A DNA stretch of 62,067 nt from Phycisphaerales bacterium (GTDB taxonomy: Bacteria > Planctomycetota > Phycisphaerae > Phycisphaerales > UBA1924): the NCBI GenBank assembly GCA_020849615.1, contig JADLFW010000045.1, positions 1-62,067 of the forward strand. Direction: 5' to 3'. Shown in pieces: positions 36,136 through 44,509 of the stretch (within the stretch, counting starts at the first letter, position 1; the number at the start of each line of letters is the position of its first letter). Position numbers and translations under genes: made by a program. The notes beneath the pieces are model-generated. The model had not been told where the DNA came from. It ran no database searches and was given only the letters and a program-made list of their open reading frames with translations.

Positions 36136-37059
36136 TCACAGGTCATTGATCAGCACCTTCTTCAGCGGGCCCGGCTTGATGGCGCTGCCCCCGACATGCC
36201 CATCCACGTACCCCGCGTTCAGCGTTGTGTTGTGCCGGGCCTGGTCAAAGACGTTCAGGATGCCGTTGGTGTACTGCTCGGGCCAGGTGCGCTTGTAGGC
36301 CTCCGAGTAGTCGTAGAAGCTGAAGCCCCGCTTGCTGACATCATCCCAGATCGTCATGAAGTTGTTGTCCTTGGGCTTGGGCTCGCCATCGGCGACGTAG
36401 AACACGTTCGCCGGGAACTGCACCTTTTCGATCTTGCCGAAGAGCCGCTTGGTCCCCCATTCGCCCAGCACGTACTCGTTGAAGAGGTACGAGGTCATCT
36501 CCCGTACCGCATCCGTGCCCTTGAGGTACCAGCGGCCCGCCGCGAGCGTCAGGCCCGTGTGCTCCGGGGCGGGGGTGGTCGCGGCGGGGTCCCAGGTGCG
36601 GTCGCCGGGGCAGCGGTAGAACTTGAAGAAGGCCGAGTTCATCGGCGCGGAGGTCGTGGCGCCCAAGGCCCGGCGGAGCTGGGCCCGGGTGTCCTTCTCG
36701 AACTCCAGGCCCGTGTACTCGGCGAGAGAGGCGAAGAACGGCATGGGACGCTGGACCCCGGCGTCGTTGTAGTACAGCAGGCCCGGCGGAAGGAACTCGG
36801 AGGTGAAGCGGGTAGCCGTCCAGTTATTGAACCAGCCGGCGATCGGGGCCTGTCCTTTTCGATCCGCGACGAACGTCCAGGTGATCTGGTTCGTATCGCG
36901 GAGCCGGGCCGCGCAGGCGGTGCCCCGGCCCGAACCCCGGGCCTGGCCCAGGGCGGGGAGCAGGAGCCCGATCAGCAGGGCGATGATCGCGATGACGACC
37001 AGGAGCTCGATGAGCGTGAACGCCGGGGAACGGGGGCAGGAGCGACGGCAGGGGTTCAT
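36136..37059 (-). CDS. Prepilin-type N-terminal methylation domain protein (type II pseudopilin-like)
   Basis: 307 residues. A short basic leader is followed by [20 protein letters not shown], the class III signal recognised by prepilin peptidase. The residue before Phe is Ala where Gly is usual. The globular part contains [20 protein letters not shown], and the end carries a GYVDGHVGG motif (the H-X9-DG-type end common in these planctomycete proteins). It probably forms or decorates a type II secretion or pilus-like fibre. First gene of a three-gene minus-strand unit. Divergent from the cyclophilin-repeat protein with a 222-bp gap. Confidence 0.85.
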   Translation of the reverse strand: MNPCRRSCPRSPAFTLIELLVVIAIIALLIGLLLPALGQARGSGRGTACAARLRDTNQITWTFVADRKGQAPIAGWFNNWTATRFTSEFLPPGLLYYNDAGVQRPMPFFASLAEYTGLEFEKDTRAQLRRALGATTSAPMNSAFFKFYRCPGDRTWDPAATTPAPEHTGLTLAAGRWYLKGTDAVREMTSYLFNEYVLGEWGTKRLFGKIEKVQFPANVFYVADGEPKPKDNNFMTIWDDVSKRGFSFYDYSEAYKRTWPEQYTNGILNVFDQARHNTTLNAGYVDGHVGGSAIKPGPLKKVLINDL

Positions 37060-37281
37060 TAGGTGTTTTCCTGTGAATCAGGACACCCGAGCGGCGGACA
37101 TACCGGATAGTCCAGCATCTCTGCAACGGGCCGGTGGGTCAATCCGGTATGAAACCGTGGCCGGGATGGAGGCGAAGCTTTGGCGTGCGCCCGCCCGTGG
37201 CGTACATTTCTATCTGTCACAGCAGGACTTCCGCCGCAGCCCGGACGACGGGCCACGCGGCAGGCGAGGGAGAATGGAAAG

Positions 37282-39195
37282 ATGGGTATTTTGAGCCGGG
37301 TACGCCGTAATTCTCGGACCGTCGGTTCCAAGGGGGGCGGACGGGCGATCGAACCCACCCCGGCGATGCTGGAACAGCTCGAGGGCCGGCTGGTGATGAG
37401 CACCATCATCAAGCTGGACACCACGATGGGCAACATCGGGTTCCAGCTCGATGAGGCCAAGGCGCCGATCACGGTCACCAACTTCATGAACTACCTGACC
37501 AGCGGGCGGTTCGTGGATGACATCGTGCACCGCTCGCAGTCGGGGTTCGTGGTCCAGCTCGGGGCGTACAAGTTCACGACGACGGATGCCGCGACCGGGA
37601 CGGGCACGGTCGACAACGTGCAGGCGCTCTCCCCGATCGTGCGTGAAATCACGGGGATCAGCAACAAGCAGAAGACGCTGGCGATGGCTCGGACCAGCGT
37701 GCTGGGCTCCGCGACGAGCAGTTTCTTCATCAACCTGGCGGACAACAGCGGGATCCTCGATCCTGCGCCCGGTTCCACGACGACGACGGGGGGCGGCTAC
37801 GCGGCCTTCGGCGAGGTGATCTACGGCTGGGATGTGGTGCTGGCGATCGCGGCCCTGCCCGTCTCGAGCCAGGTGCCGCCGATCAACCTGCCGTCCTCGC
37901 TGGGCGGGACGCCTATCGCGAGCACGACGTATGTCGCGGGCACAGCGCCCAAGTACTCCGACCTGGTCATCGTGAAGTCGATGAAGGTGGTGGACCTGAC
38001 CGCCAATCGCGCGATCGTGGGCTCAACTCCGGCCGCTTCGTACACCGTGTTCGAGAAGCCCGACGGGAGCGGCTTCGAAGAGTACCTCTTCCCCGGCATG
38101 ATCGGGGTGGGCAACAAGCCCACCGTGTTCGTTCCGCCGGTAGCCAAGGACACGTGGCGGGCCGTCGACCTCTCTTCGGTGGCCTCACCCGTCAGCCCGG
38201 CCGCGACCGGCGGCGTGCAGACGTGGGCCGACCCGGTGGACAACTCCTCGCGGGCCGCGGTGCCCACCGCCGACGGCCTCTACGTCTTCTACCGCAACCC
38301 CCTGGGCGGGGTGTGGACCTCCTCGAACCTCACGACGGGCCTGCCGGGCGGGCGCGTCATCACCTCCGAGATCACCGTCTTCCGCAACACCGACGCAGAG
38401 CCCCTCATGCACATCGTCGGGCTCACCTCCGACAACCACGTGGTCATGTACCGCGAGGTGCTGCAGCCGCTCGATGACCAGGGCCGCCGCCCGCGCTCCA
38501 AGTGGGAGTTCATCGACATCACCGAGGATCACCTGGCGGCGCAGGGCCTCGCGACGCCCGCCTTCACGGGCCGGCTCATCAGCTACGTGACCAGCTGGGG
38601 CGGGCTCAACATCGCGGGCCTCGACAGCAACGGCGACATCCACACCGTCTGGTGGGCGCCGGGCCTGTCGATGTACACCACCAGCAACCTCAGCCAGATC
38701 ACGGGCGCCCCCAAGTTCACGGGCGGCCTCGCGGCCTACCTGACTTCGTGGGGCGGCATCAACCTCGCCGGCGTGCAGACCGACGGCAAGGTCGCCGTGA
38801 CGTGGTGGGTCCCGTCCTTCGGCGGCAACTGGGTGAACAACAACTTCACCGACGAGTTCGGCGGGCCCAAGCTCAGCGCCGACAGCCTGACCACCTACGT
38901 CATGGACGCCTGGGGCGGGCTCAACATCGTCGGCATCGACTCGGACAGCGGCAAGATGTCGATCTACTGGTGGTCGCCGGGCCTGACGGTCTGGAACGTC
39001 ACCCAGATGGACACGATCACCGGCTACGTCCCGCCCGTCGGCCGCCTGGCCGCGGCCGTCGCCCCGTCGGGCCGCACGTCGATCGTGGGCACCGCGGCCT
39101 CCGGCGAGTTCATGCAGTACACCTGGGCGCCGGGCCAGCAGTGGGACACGGTCAACATCACCTACAACAGCCTCTTCAGCACCGGCCGCACCTGA
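37282..39195 (+). CDS. Cyclophilin domain protein with C-terminal WGG repeats
   Basis: 637 residues from the ATG at 37282. Instead of a classical signal peptide it begins with a basic stretch and then MLEQLEGRLVMS, resembling the planctomycete LEPR-type N-terminal export motif. Residues about 40-200 form a cyclophilin-type isomerase domain: KLDTTMGNIGFQLDEAKAP, TVTNFMNYLTSGRFVDDIVH, FVVQLG and FFINLADNSGILD. The active-site HRS-SGFVVQLG has diverged from the usual RVxxGFxIQGG, so activity is uncertain. The C-terminal third has about three repeats with TSWGGLNIAGLDSNGDI, TSWGGINLAGVQTDGKV and DAWGGLNIVGIDSDSGK, each about 60 residues and followed by a WW or YWW segment, giving a propeller-like lectin look. 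A strong terminator follows. Confidence 0.78.
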   Translation: MGILSRVRRNSRTVGSKGGGRAIEPTPAMLEQLEGRLVMSTIIKLDTTMGNIGFQLDEAKAPITVTNFMNYLTSGRFVDDIVHRSQSGFVVQLGAYKFTTTDAATGTGTVDNVQALSPIVREITGISNKQKTLAMARTSVLGSATSSFFINLADNSGILDPAPGSTTTTGGGYAAFGEVIYGWDVVLAIAALPVSSQVPPINLPSSLGGTPIASTTYVAGTAPKYSDLVIVKSMKVVDLTANRAIVGSTPAASYTVFEKPDGSGFEEYLFPGMIGVGNKPTVFVPPVAKDTWRAVDLSSVASPVSPAATGGVQTWADPVDNSSRAAVPTADGLYVFYRNPLGGVWTSSNLTTGLPGGRVITSEITVFRNTDAEPLMHIVGLTSDNHVVMYREVLQPLDDQGRRPRSKWEFIDITEDHLAAQGLATPAFTGRLISYVTSWGGLNIAGLDSNGDIHTVWWAPGLSMYTTSNLSQITGAPKFTGGLAAYLTSWGGINLAGVQTDGKVAVTWWVPSFGGNWVNNNFTDEFGGPKLSADSLTTYVMDAWGGLNIVGIDSDSGKMSIYWWSPGLTVWNVTQMDTITGYVPPVGRLAAAVAPSGRTSIVGTAASGEFMQYTWAPGQQWDTVNITYNSLFSTGRT

Positions 39196-39219
39196 TCCGT
39201 GGCTCAGCCTTTGGATACG

Positions 39220-39252
39220 AAAAGACCCCCGCCGGGCGCGGGGGTCTTTTTT
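39220..39252. terminator. Strong, probably bidirectional rho-independent terminator
   Basis: A 13-bp perfect stem AAAAGACCCCCGC/GCGGGGGTCTTTT (39220-39232 with 39238-39250), 5-nt loop, T-run to 39252. The A-run on the left side gives a U-run on the opposite strand, suiting the two convergent genes that end at 39195 and 39285. Confidence 0.92.
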
Positions 39253-39284
39253 CATGAAGGAGGGAAGCCTTCTGGCCCGACGGC

Positions 39285-40895
39285 TCACTCGGGCTCGACG
39301 ACGTGGAGGCGCTGGTTGGCCGCGATATCGCGCATCTCGACCGACTTGCCGGAGGGGAAGATCACGACGAGCTGGTTGATGACCGCCACCGTGCCCAGGC
39401 CGAAGTGCGCTTCCTTCGGGGGGCTGGTGTAGAAGCTGCCGCCCGCGATGATCTCGGCCATCTGCATCTTGTCGCCCACGGTGATGTAGACGCGGGCGCC
39501 CACGCCGTTGCGGTTGGAGGTCGTGCCCTCGGCCTCGACCGTCAGGTAGTTGCGGCCGCTGCGCGGGGTCACGTTCTCCCACACGGTGACCGGGCCGCGG
39601 ACCTCCGTCACGATCATGTCGAGGTCGCCGTCCTTTTCGATGTCGACGACCAGCAGCCCCTTCTTGTCCGCGAACTGCTGCACGCCCGCCTCGGCGGCGG
39701 CGTCATGGAAGTTGTTCTGCCCGTCGTTCATGAACAGGCAGGTGCGCTGCTCCTCGCCGACGTACCAGCCGCCGACCGCGATGAGGTCGAGGTGGCCGTC
39801 GAGGTCGATGTCGGCGAAGGCGTCGCCCCAGCCCCAGGCGGTGTTGCCCACGCCGTGCTCGCGCGTGCCGTCGGTGAACGTGCCGTCCCCGTTGTTCTTG
39901 TAGAGCATGTTGCACCCCCAGGGGACGGTGCAGTTCGAGAAGTTGGTGATGTTGGTCGTGTAGATGTCGAGGTCGAGGTCGTTGTCGAAGTCCGCCACCG
40001 CGGCCCCCATGTCGTTGTAGACATGGGTGATCCCCGCGGCGTGCGAGACATCGGTGAACGTGCCGTCGCGGTTGTTGCGCAGCAGGTAGTCCTCGTCGAA
40101 ATCGACCGCGGCGAAGATGTCCTGCCACCCGTCGTTGTCGAAGTCGGCGAAGACGGGCGTCCAGTGCGACCGGTTGCCCGGCACGTGGATGTTCGCCGGC
40201 CCGGAGACATCCGTGAACTTGAACCCGCCGTCGTTGCGGAACAGGTGGGCCGAGTACTCGTACCAGCCGCCCACGAACAGGTCGAGGTCGCCGTCCTTGT
40301 CGTAGTCGCCCGCGGTCATGCCGCCGAAGGTGAGGTCCTCGGGCGTGAAGCCGGAGCCGATCGTCACGTTGGTGAAGGTGCCGTCGCGGTTGTTGCGGTA
40401 GATGACCGAGCGGGGGAACTCGTTGGTGTAGCGGCTGCTGTCGTTGAGGATCACCAGGTCGTCGTAGCCGTCGTTGTCGAGGTCGACCGCCAGGGCCATG
40501 TGCGCCAGGCCCAGGTTCTGGACTCCGGCCTCGCGGCCGACATCCGTGTACGTCCCGTCGGCGTTGGCCCGGAGCAGGTGCCCCTCGTGCATGTACGAGT
40601 CGCAGATGTAGAAGTCCTGCCGTCCATCCTTATTGAAGTCGATCGCGGAGACCCCCGAGCCGAAGCGGGTGTTCTGGCCCGGCCAGAGCCCCGGAGTCTC
40701 CTTGCAGTCGTGCAGGGTGTACTCCATCCCGAACTTGGCGGTCGAGTTCACGAACTGAACATCCGCCGTCCGGGGTTTGCGCATCAGCCGGACGCTGTCG
40801 CCCGGGGTGCGGGCGGGGGGCTGGGCCGCGACCAGCCCGGCGATGGCGGCGAGAGCGGACGCGGCGGCGACGGCGCGAGCGATAGCGTGGTTCAA
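39285..40895 (-). CDS. CRTAC1/UnbV-type FG-GAP repeat protein, secreted
   Basis: 536 residues from a TTG at 40895, chosen because AGGAGGAG lies just upstream (reverse complement of 40903-40910). Signal peptide AVAAASALAAIAGLVAAQ. The body is a seven-bladed FG-GAP/VCBS propeller with repeated calcium loops such as DFNKDGRQDFYICDS, DLDNDGYDDLVILND, DYDKDGDLDLFVGGW, DFDNDGWQDIFAAVD and DIDLDGHLDLIAVGG. The C-terminal ASPIC/UnbV domain has NRNGVGARVYITVGDKMQ, FYTSPPKEAHFGLG and VVIFPSGKSVEMRDI. Extracellular, calcium-binding; exact role unknown. All repeats seem intact. Confidence 0.92.
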   Translation of the reverse strand: MNHAIARAVAAASALAAIAGLVAAQPPARTPGDSVRLMRKPRTADVQFVNSTAKFGMEYTLHDCKETPGLWPGQNTRFGSGVSAIDFNKDGRQDFYICDSYMHEGHLLRANADGTYTDVGREAGVQNLGLAHMALAVDLDNDGYDDLVILNDSSRYTNEFPRSVIYRNNRDGTFTNVTIGSGFTPEDLTFGGMTAGDYDKDGDLDLFVGGWYEYSAHLFRNDGGFKFTDVSGPANIHVPGNRSHWTPVFADFDNDGWQDIFAAVDFDEDYLLRNNRDGTFTDVSHAAGITHVYNDMGAAVADFDNDLDLDIYTTNITNFSNCTVPWGCNMLYKNNGDGTFTDGTREHGVGNTAWGWGDAFADIDLDGHLDLIAVGGWYVGEEQRTCLFMNDGQNNFHDAAAEAGVQQFADKKGLLVVDIEKDGDLDMIVTEVRGPVTVWENVTPRSGRNYLTVEAEGTTSNRNGVGARVYITVGDKMQMAEIIAGGSFYTSPPKEAHFGLGTVAVINQLVVIFPSGKSVEMRDIAANQRLHVVEPE

Positions 40896-41451
40896 CGTGA
40901 GTCTCCTCCTCGAATCATCCTCACGAGAGCGGGCCGGTGTGACCGCCGACCGTCCCTCGGCCCGGCGGATCCCTGTAACCGTTTCCTGAGCCGGTCGGGA
41001 CGCCTGTAGACTAGCCGCCGACGTCGCGCCGCCACAAGGCTATTTCCCGGCCCGGCATGCCTTTCTGACCGCCGACCTCGGGCGAGAGTGAAGACCTCGT
41101 CTTCCAGCAGGCACCCGCGCCACGAGCCCCATCACCGCGGTTCCGGCACCGGTGACTCCTCCGGTTCTTCTCGGACGCGGATGAACTCCGCGCCGATCGG
41201 CGCATGAAGCGGCTTTCATCTACGTCGCAGGCGTGGCGGCGCAGCACTGTCTCCTCCGGATTCCCGAAGGAGCGGTGGAGGAGCGGCCCGGCACGCCATC
41301 CGCGGTGTATCACGAGTTCCCGCGGCGTCGGAGACGAGGAGACGGGGAGGACCCCCGACAGACCGGTGTGTAACGGCGGCCGGGATTGCCCCGGCGCCGG
41401 GCCACGCGTGGTCGGCGGGTGGCCCGGGTCAACTCGACGAAGGGCGGCACG
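40896..41451. other. 556-bp intergenic region upstream of the DUF1501 gene
   Basis: No gene with credible coding character on either strand. I see no terminator, clear promoter or repeat family in it. A DUF1800 gene, which often precedes DUF1501 genes, is not present and no remnant is recognisable. Confidence 0.5.
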
Positions 41452-42735
41452 ATGTCCAAGGGTGTTTGTGGGTGCGCGGAGTACACCGCGCTGTCGCGCC
41501 GGGGATTCATGGCGACCGCGGGGTCGGCGGCGGCGGTGCTCGCATCCGCACCAGCCTGGCTGCCGCGGGTGTCGTACGCGCGCGACTACCGGTCCTCGGC
41601 CCGGGATGTGATGATCTCGATCTACCTGCGGGGGGGCGCGGATGGGCTGACGATGTGCGTGCCGTGGAGCGAATCGGCGTACTACGCGGCCCGGCCCACG
41701 CTGGCGGTCCCCAGGCCCGACAGCGGACTGGCGACCCGGGTGAAGGACCTGGATGGGTTCTTCGGCCTTCCGCCCGCGCTGTGGCCGCTGCTCCCCGCGT
41801 ACACGGATGGCCGCCTGCTGATCGTCCACGCGACGGGGCTGACCGAATCCAACCGTTCCCACTTCGATGCCCAGCGGCAGATGGAAGTCGGCGTCGTCGG
41901 CGACACGCAGATCGCCTCGGGGTGGCTGGGCCGGCACCTGGCATCCGTCGAGCCGATGCTTCCCGGCGCGATGCTCCGCGGTGTCGGCCTGGGGGCGGGG
42001 GTGCCCCGGACGCTCGTCGGAGCGCCCCAGACGCTCCCGATCCCCGACCTCCAGGGCTACGGCCTCACGGGCCGGCCTGAGAGCCACGTGGCCCGGGCCA
42101 CCGCCCTGCAGGAGATGTACGCCGCGACCGGGGACCCGCTCCGGGCCGCGGGCGTGGACACCATGCGGACGATCTCGCTGCTGGAAGAGATCGACTTCGC
42201 GGGGTACATCCCCGCGGGGGGCGCGGTTTACCCGGATGAGAAGTTCGCCCACTCGCTGAAGGGCGCCGCGGCCCTGATCAAGGCCGAGGTCGGCGTCGAG
42301 GCGATCGCCATCGACATCGACGGCTGGGATACGCACTACGACCAAGGCCCGACGGGCGGGCCGATGTTCAACCTCATGAAAGTGCTGGCGGATGGGCTCG
42401 CCGCCTTCTACACCGACATGACGGCCGTGACAGCTCCGTCATTCGTGTGCGCGGTGCTCACCGAGTTTGGCCGGCGGGTGGCCGAGAACGGCAGCGTGGG
42501 CACCGACCACGGGCACGGCGGGGCGATGTTCCTGCTGGGCACGGCGGTGCAGGGCGGGCGTGTGCTGACCGACTGGCCCGGACTTGTGGTGGGGCAGCTG
42601 TTCGAGCAGCGGGACCTGAAGATCACCATCGACTATCGGGACATCCTCGGCGAAATCGTGGCGGAGCGGCTGGGGAACCCCGACCTCGACGCGGTGTTTC
42701 CGGGGTACACGCCGACGTTCAGGGGGGTGCTGTGA
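41452..42735 (+). CDS. DUF1501 domain protein, Tat-exported
   Basis: 427 residues from the ATG at 41452. A twin-arginine signal SRRGFMATAGSAAAVLASAP points to folded export. The DUF1501 body resembles alkaline-phosphatase-superfamily enzymes: VMISIYLRGGADGLTMCVPW, LLPAYTDGRLLIVHATGL, NRSHFDAQRQMEVG, IDIDGWDTHYDQGP, CAVLTEFGRRVAENGSVGTD and HGHGGAMFLLG. The Asp/His residues of these motifs are likely metal ligands. Substrate unknown; in many planctomycetes it pairs with DUF1800, which is absent here. The next gene starts 53 bp downstream. Confidence 0.9.
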   Translation: MSKGVCGCAEYTALSRRGFMATAGSAAAVLASAPAWLPRVSYARDYRSSARDVMISIYLRGGADGLTMCVPWSESAYYAARPTLAVPRPDSGLATRVKDLDGFFGLPPALWPLLPAYTDGRLLIVHATGLTESNRSHFDAQRQMEVGVVGDTQIASGWLGRHLASVEPMLPGAMLRGVGLGAGVPRTLVGAPQTLPIPDLQGYGLTGRPESHVARATALQEMYAATGDPLRAAGVDTMRTISLLEEIDFAGYIPAGGAVYPDEKFAHSLKGAAALIKAEVGVEAIAIDIDGWDTHYDQGPTGGPMFNLMKVLADGLAAFYTDMTAVTAPSFVCAVLTEFGRRVAENGSVGTDHGHGGAMFLLGTAVQGGRVLTDWPGLVVGQLFEQRDLKITIDYRDILGEIVAERLGNPDLDAVFPGYTPTFRGVL

Positions 42736-42788
42736 ATCCGGGCGGACCTTGCGGCCGGAGCCCAGGCCCGCGCACACCAGGAGTGGTC

Positions 42789-43766
42789 ATGGCGATAATG
42801 GCGAAACGGATGATCCGAACGGCGGCGTGGGCGGCGGCGGTGGCCGGGCCCGGCATCGCCAGCGCCCAGGTGGCGATCTACAGCAACGCCAGCGTGGTCG
42901 ACCCCTGGGAGGCCGGGGTGGGGACGGGCCGGATGACCGCGAGCGGGATGTTCGCGCCCGGGACCGACTCGTGGAGCGAGCTGCAGTCCGAGGGCGGGTA
43001 CGCCAACGCGGTGGGCGGGTACTCAAGCCACCTGACCGAGGGCGGGCCCGGATACCGCTTCGCCGATGACTTCACCGTCACCGGCTCCCAGGGCTGGCGG
43101 ATCGACACGGTCCAGCTCTTCGCCTATCAGATCGGCGCTGTCGCTTCGTTCCCGCCCATCGCCGCGGTGAACCTGCGGATCTGGGACGGGCCGCCTGGCG
43201 AGCCGGGCAGCAAGGTCGTGTTTGGCGACACGGGCACCGACCGCCTCGACCGGCTGATCCGTACCGGCGTCTACCGCATCTTTGATTCGGTGGCGATCCC
43301 CGCGCCGATCCCTCCGGAGCAGGACCGCCTGATCTGGCAGGCGAACGTGCGACTCGGGGGCATGATGCTGCCGCCCGGCACGTACTGGCTCGACTGGCAG
43401 TACATCTCATCGATCGAGGGGGCCGAGATCTTCTCGCCGCCGATCACGCTGCGCAACAAGCGGAGCATGCCGGCGTGGAACGCGCGGCAGCACATCGCCG
43501 ATGAAGAGCGGTGGGAAGCGATCGTGGATGGCGGCAAGCCGGCGGCGGGCCCGGATGTGCCCCAGGACCTTCCGTTCATCCTGGTGGGCTGGTCGAGCTG
43601 TATGGCCGACTACACCGGCGACGGCCGGGCCGACTTCGCCGACTACCTGCAGTTCCTGAACTACTACGACAGCGCCGATCCGAGGGCGGACCTGAACGCC
43701 GATGGGTACGTCGATTTCACGGACTACCTGGTGTTCCTGAACCTGTACGAAGCGCCCTGCACGTAA
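42789..43766 (+). CDS. Secreted protein with C-terminal GC-type dockerin repeats
   Basis: 325 residues from the ATG at 42789; MAIMAKRM and a hydrophobic AAWAAAVAGPGIASAQ form the signal peptide. The body (SNASVVDPWEAGVGTGRMTA, GPGYRFADDFTVTGSQGWRI) looks like the beta-sandwich domains of planctomycete secreted proteins whose members often carry the phrase ADDFTV. The end contains CMADYTGDGRADFADYLQFL and DLNADGYVDFTDYLVFLNLY with a final APCT, the paired calcium-loop GC-type dockerin form bounded by two Cys. Function unknown. Close behind the DUF1501 gene and possibly co-transcribed. Confidence 0.85.
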   Translation: MAIMAKRMIRTAAWAAAVAGPGIASAQVAIYSNASVVDPWEAGVGTGRMTASGMFAPGTDSWSELQSEGGYANAVGGYSSHLTEGGPGYRFADDFTVTGSQGWRIDTVQLFAYQIGAVASFPPIAAVNLRIWDGPPGEPGSKVVFGDTGTDRLDRLIRTGVYRIFDSVAIPAPIPPEQDRLIWQANVRLGGMMLPPGTYWLDWQYISSIEGAEIFSPPITLRNKRSMPAWNARQHIADEERWEAIVDGGKPAAGPDVPQDLPFILVGWSSCMADYTGDGRADFADYLQFLNYYDSADPRADLNADGYVDFTDYLVFLNLYEAPCT

Positions 43767-43787
43767 GAGACGGCGGGCAGAAGTCCG

Positions 43788-44048
43788 TCAGGCCGCGCGG
43801 CCCCCGCGGTTCCAGCCGTCGCCATCGCGGTCGGAGGCGGTGTCCTTCATGAGCTCATCCGCGCCGCGGCGGGTGGCATCCATCTTGTCGGAAACGATTT
43901 CACGGATGGCGCTCTCGAACTCGGCGCGGGGGTCCTCGACCGCATCCAAGGCCCACGTCAGCCACTCGCCCGTCGTGTGGCGAGCACCCTGAGCCGCGTT
44001 CTCGACTTGAGCTGTCCGATTGCCGCTGGTGCTGGTCATGCTGGTCAT
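43788..44048 (-). CDS. Small hypothetical protein
   Basis: 86 residues from the ATG at 44048 (MTSMTSTSGNRT). The middle is acidic and helical (EWLTWALDAVEDPRAEFESA, IREIVSDKMDATRRGADELM) and the end is a DRDGDGWNRGG stretch that looks like a lone calcium-loop-like sequence. No signal peptide, no membrane segment and no family recognised. Codon choice fits the neighbours. Coding status is likely but not certain. Convergent with the dockerin gene. Confidence 0.5.
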   Translation of the reverse strand: MTSMTSTSGNRTAQVENAAQGARHTTGEWLTWALDAVEDPRAEFESAIREIVSDKMDATRRGADELMKDTASDRDGDGWNRGGRAA

Positions 44049-44509
44049 GGTCTTGATCCCGCCCGGTTGTACGGATTCGGGGCTGCTGGTGTTACTACGG
44101 ACGAGGCCGCCGCGGGTTCTCGCCGGCCGGCCCGGCGTGACACAGGAGTGACGATTGGACGCGGCGCCGCCGGGCCCGGTTCCGGGATCGGAATCCGTTC
44201 GCTGGTCGTTCGACGGGCGCGATCTGATATCGGGCGAGAAACACATGGGAGTTTCGGGCTCCGGGAGTGGGTACGAAAGAAGATTGGAGCGGGCCCGGTC
44301 GGAGGGAGTGATCCGTCGCGGGCCGCCCGTACACCGGATGTTGTTCGGAACCCGTCCCGTCAGATTTCTTTTCAGGAAGGCTCGGAGGCACAAAGGCACC
44401 AAGGCGCACAGGCGGGAAGGGCCAAGCGAAGGGGCTGGTTTCGGCGTTATTCTGGCCCGGTGCGGACTCGGGCCACAATCCTGTGGCCCCGGAAACCGGG
44501 AGGCCCGTC
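44049..44509. other. 461-bp region between hypothetical gene and GH172-type gene
   Basis: No gene recognised. It contains an AGGCACAAAGGCACCAAGGC-type dispersed repeat at 44384-44416, the same family as the insertion in the VWA gene. The part 44095-44380 shows no recognised feature. Confidence 0.5.
44384..44416. repeat. Dispersed AGGCACAAAGGCAC-type repeat (single arm)
   Basis: Units GGAGGCACAAAGGCACC and AAGGCGCACAGGCGGG, the same unit family as the repeat inside the VWA gene at 1650-1742, here in non-coding DNA and without its inverted partner arm. Confidence 0.65.

Noticed and set aside
41204..41611. 135-codon open frame upstream of and into the DUF1501 gene
   Set aside because: Arg/Pro-rich composition and overlap in another frame with the well-supported DUF1501 start.
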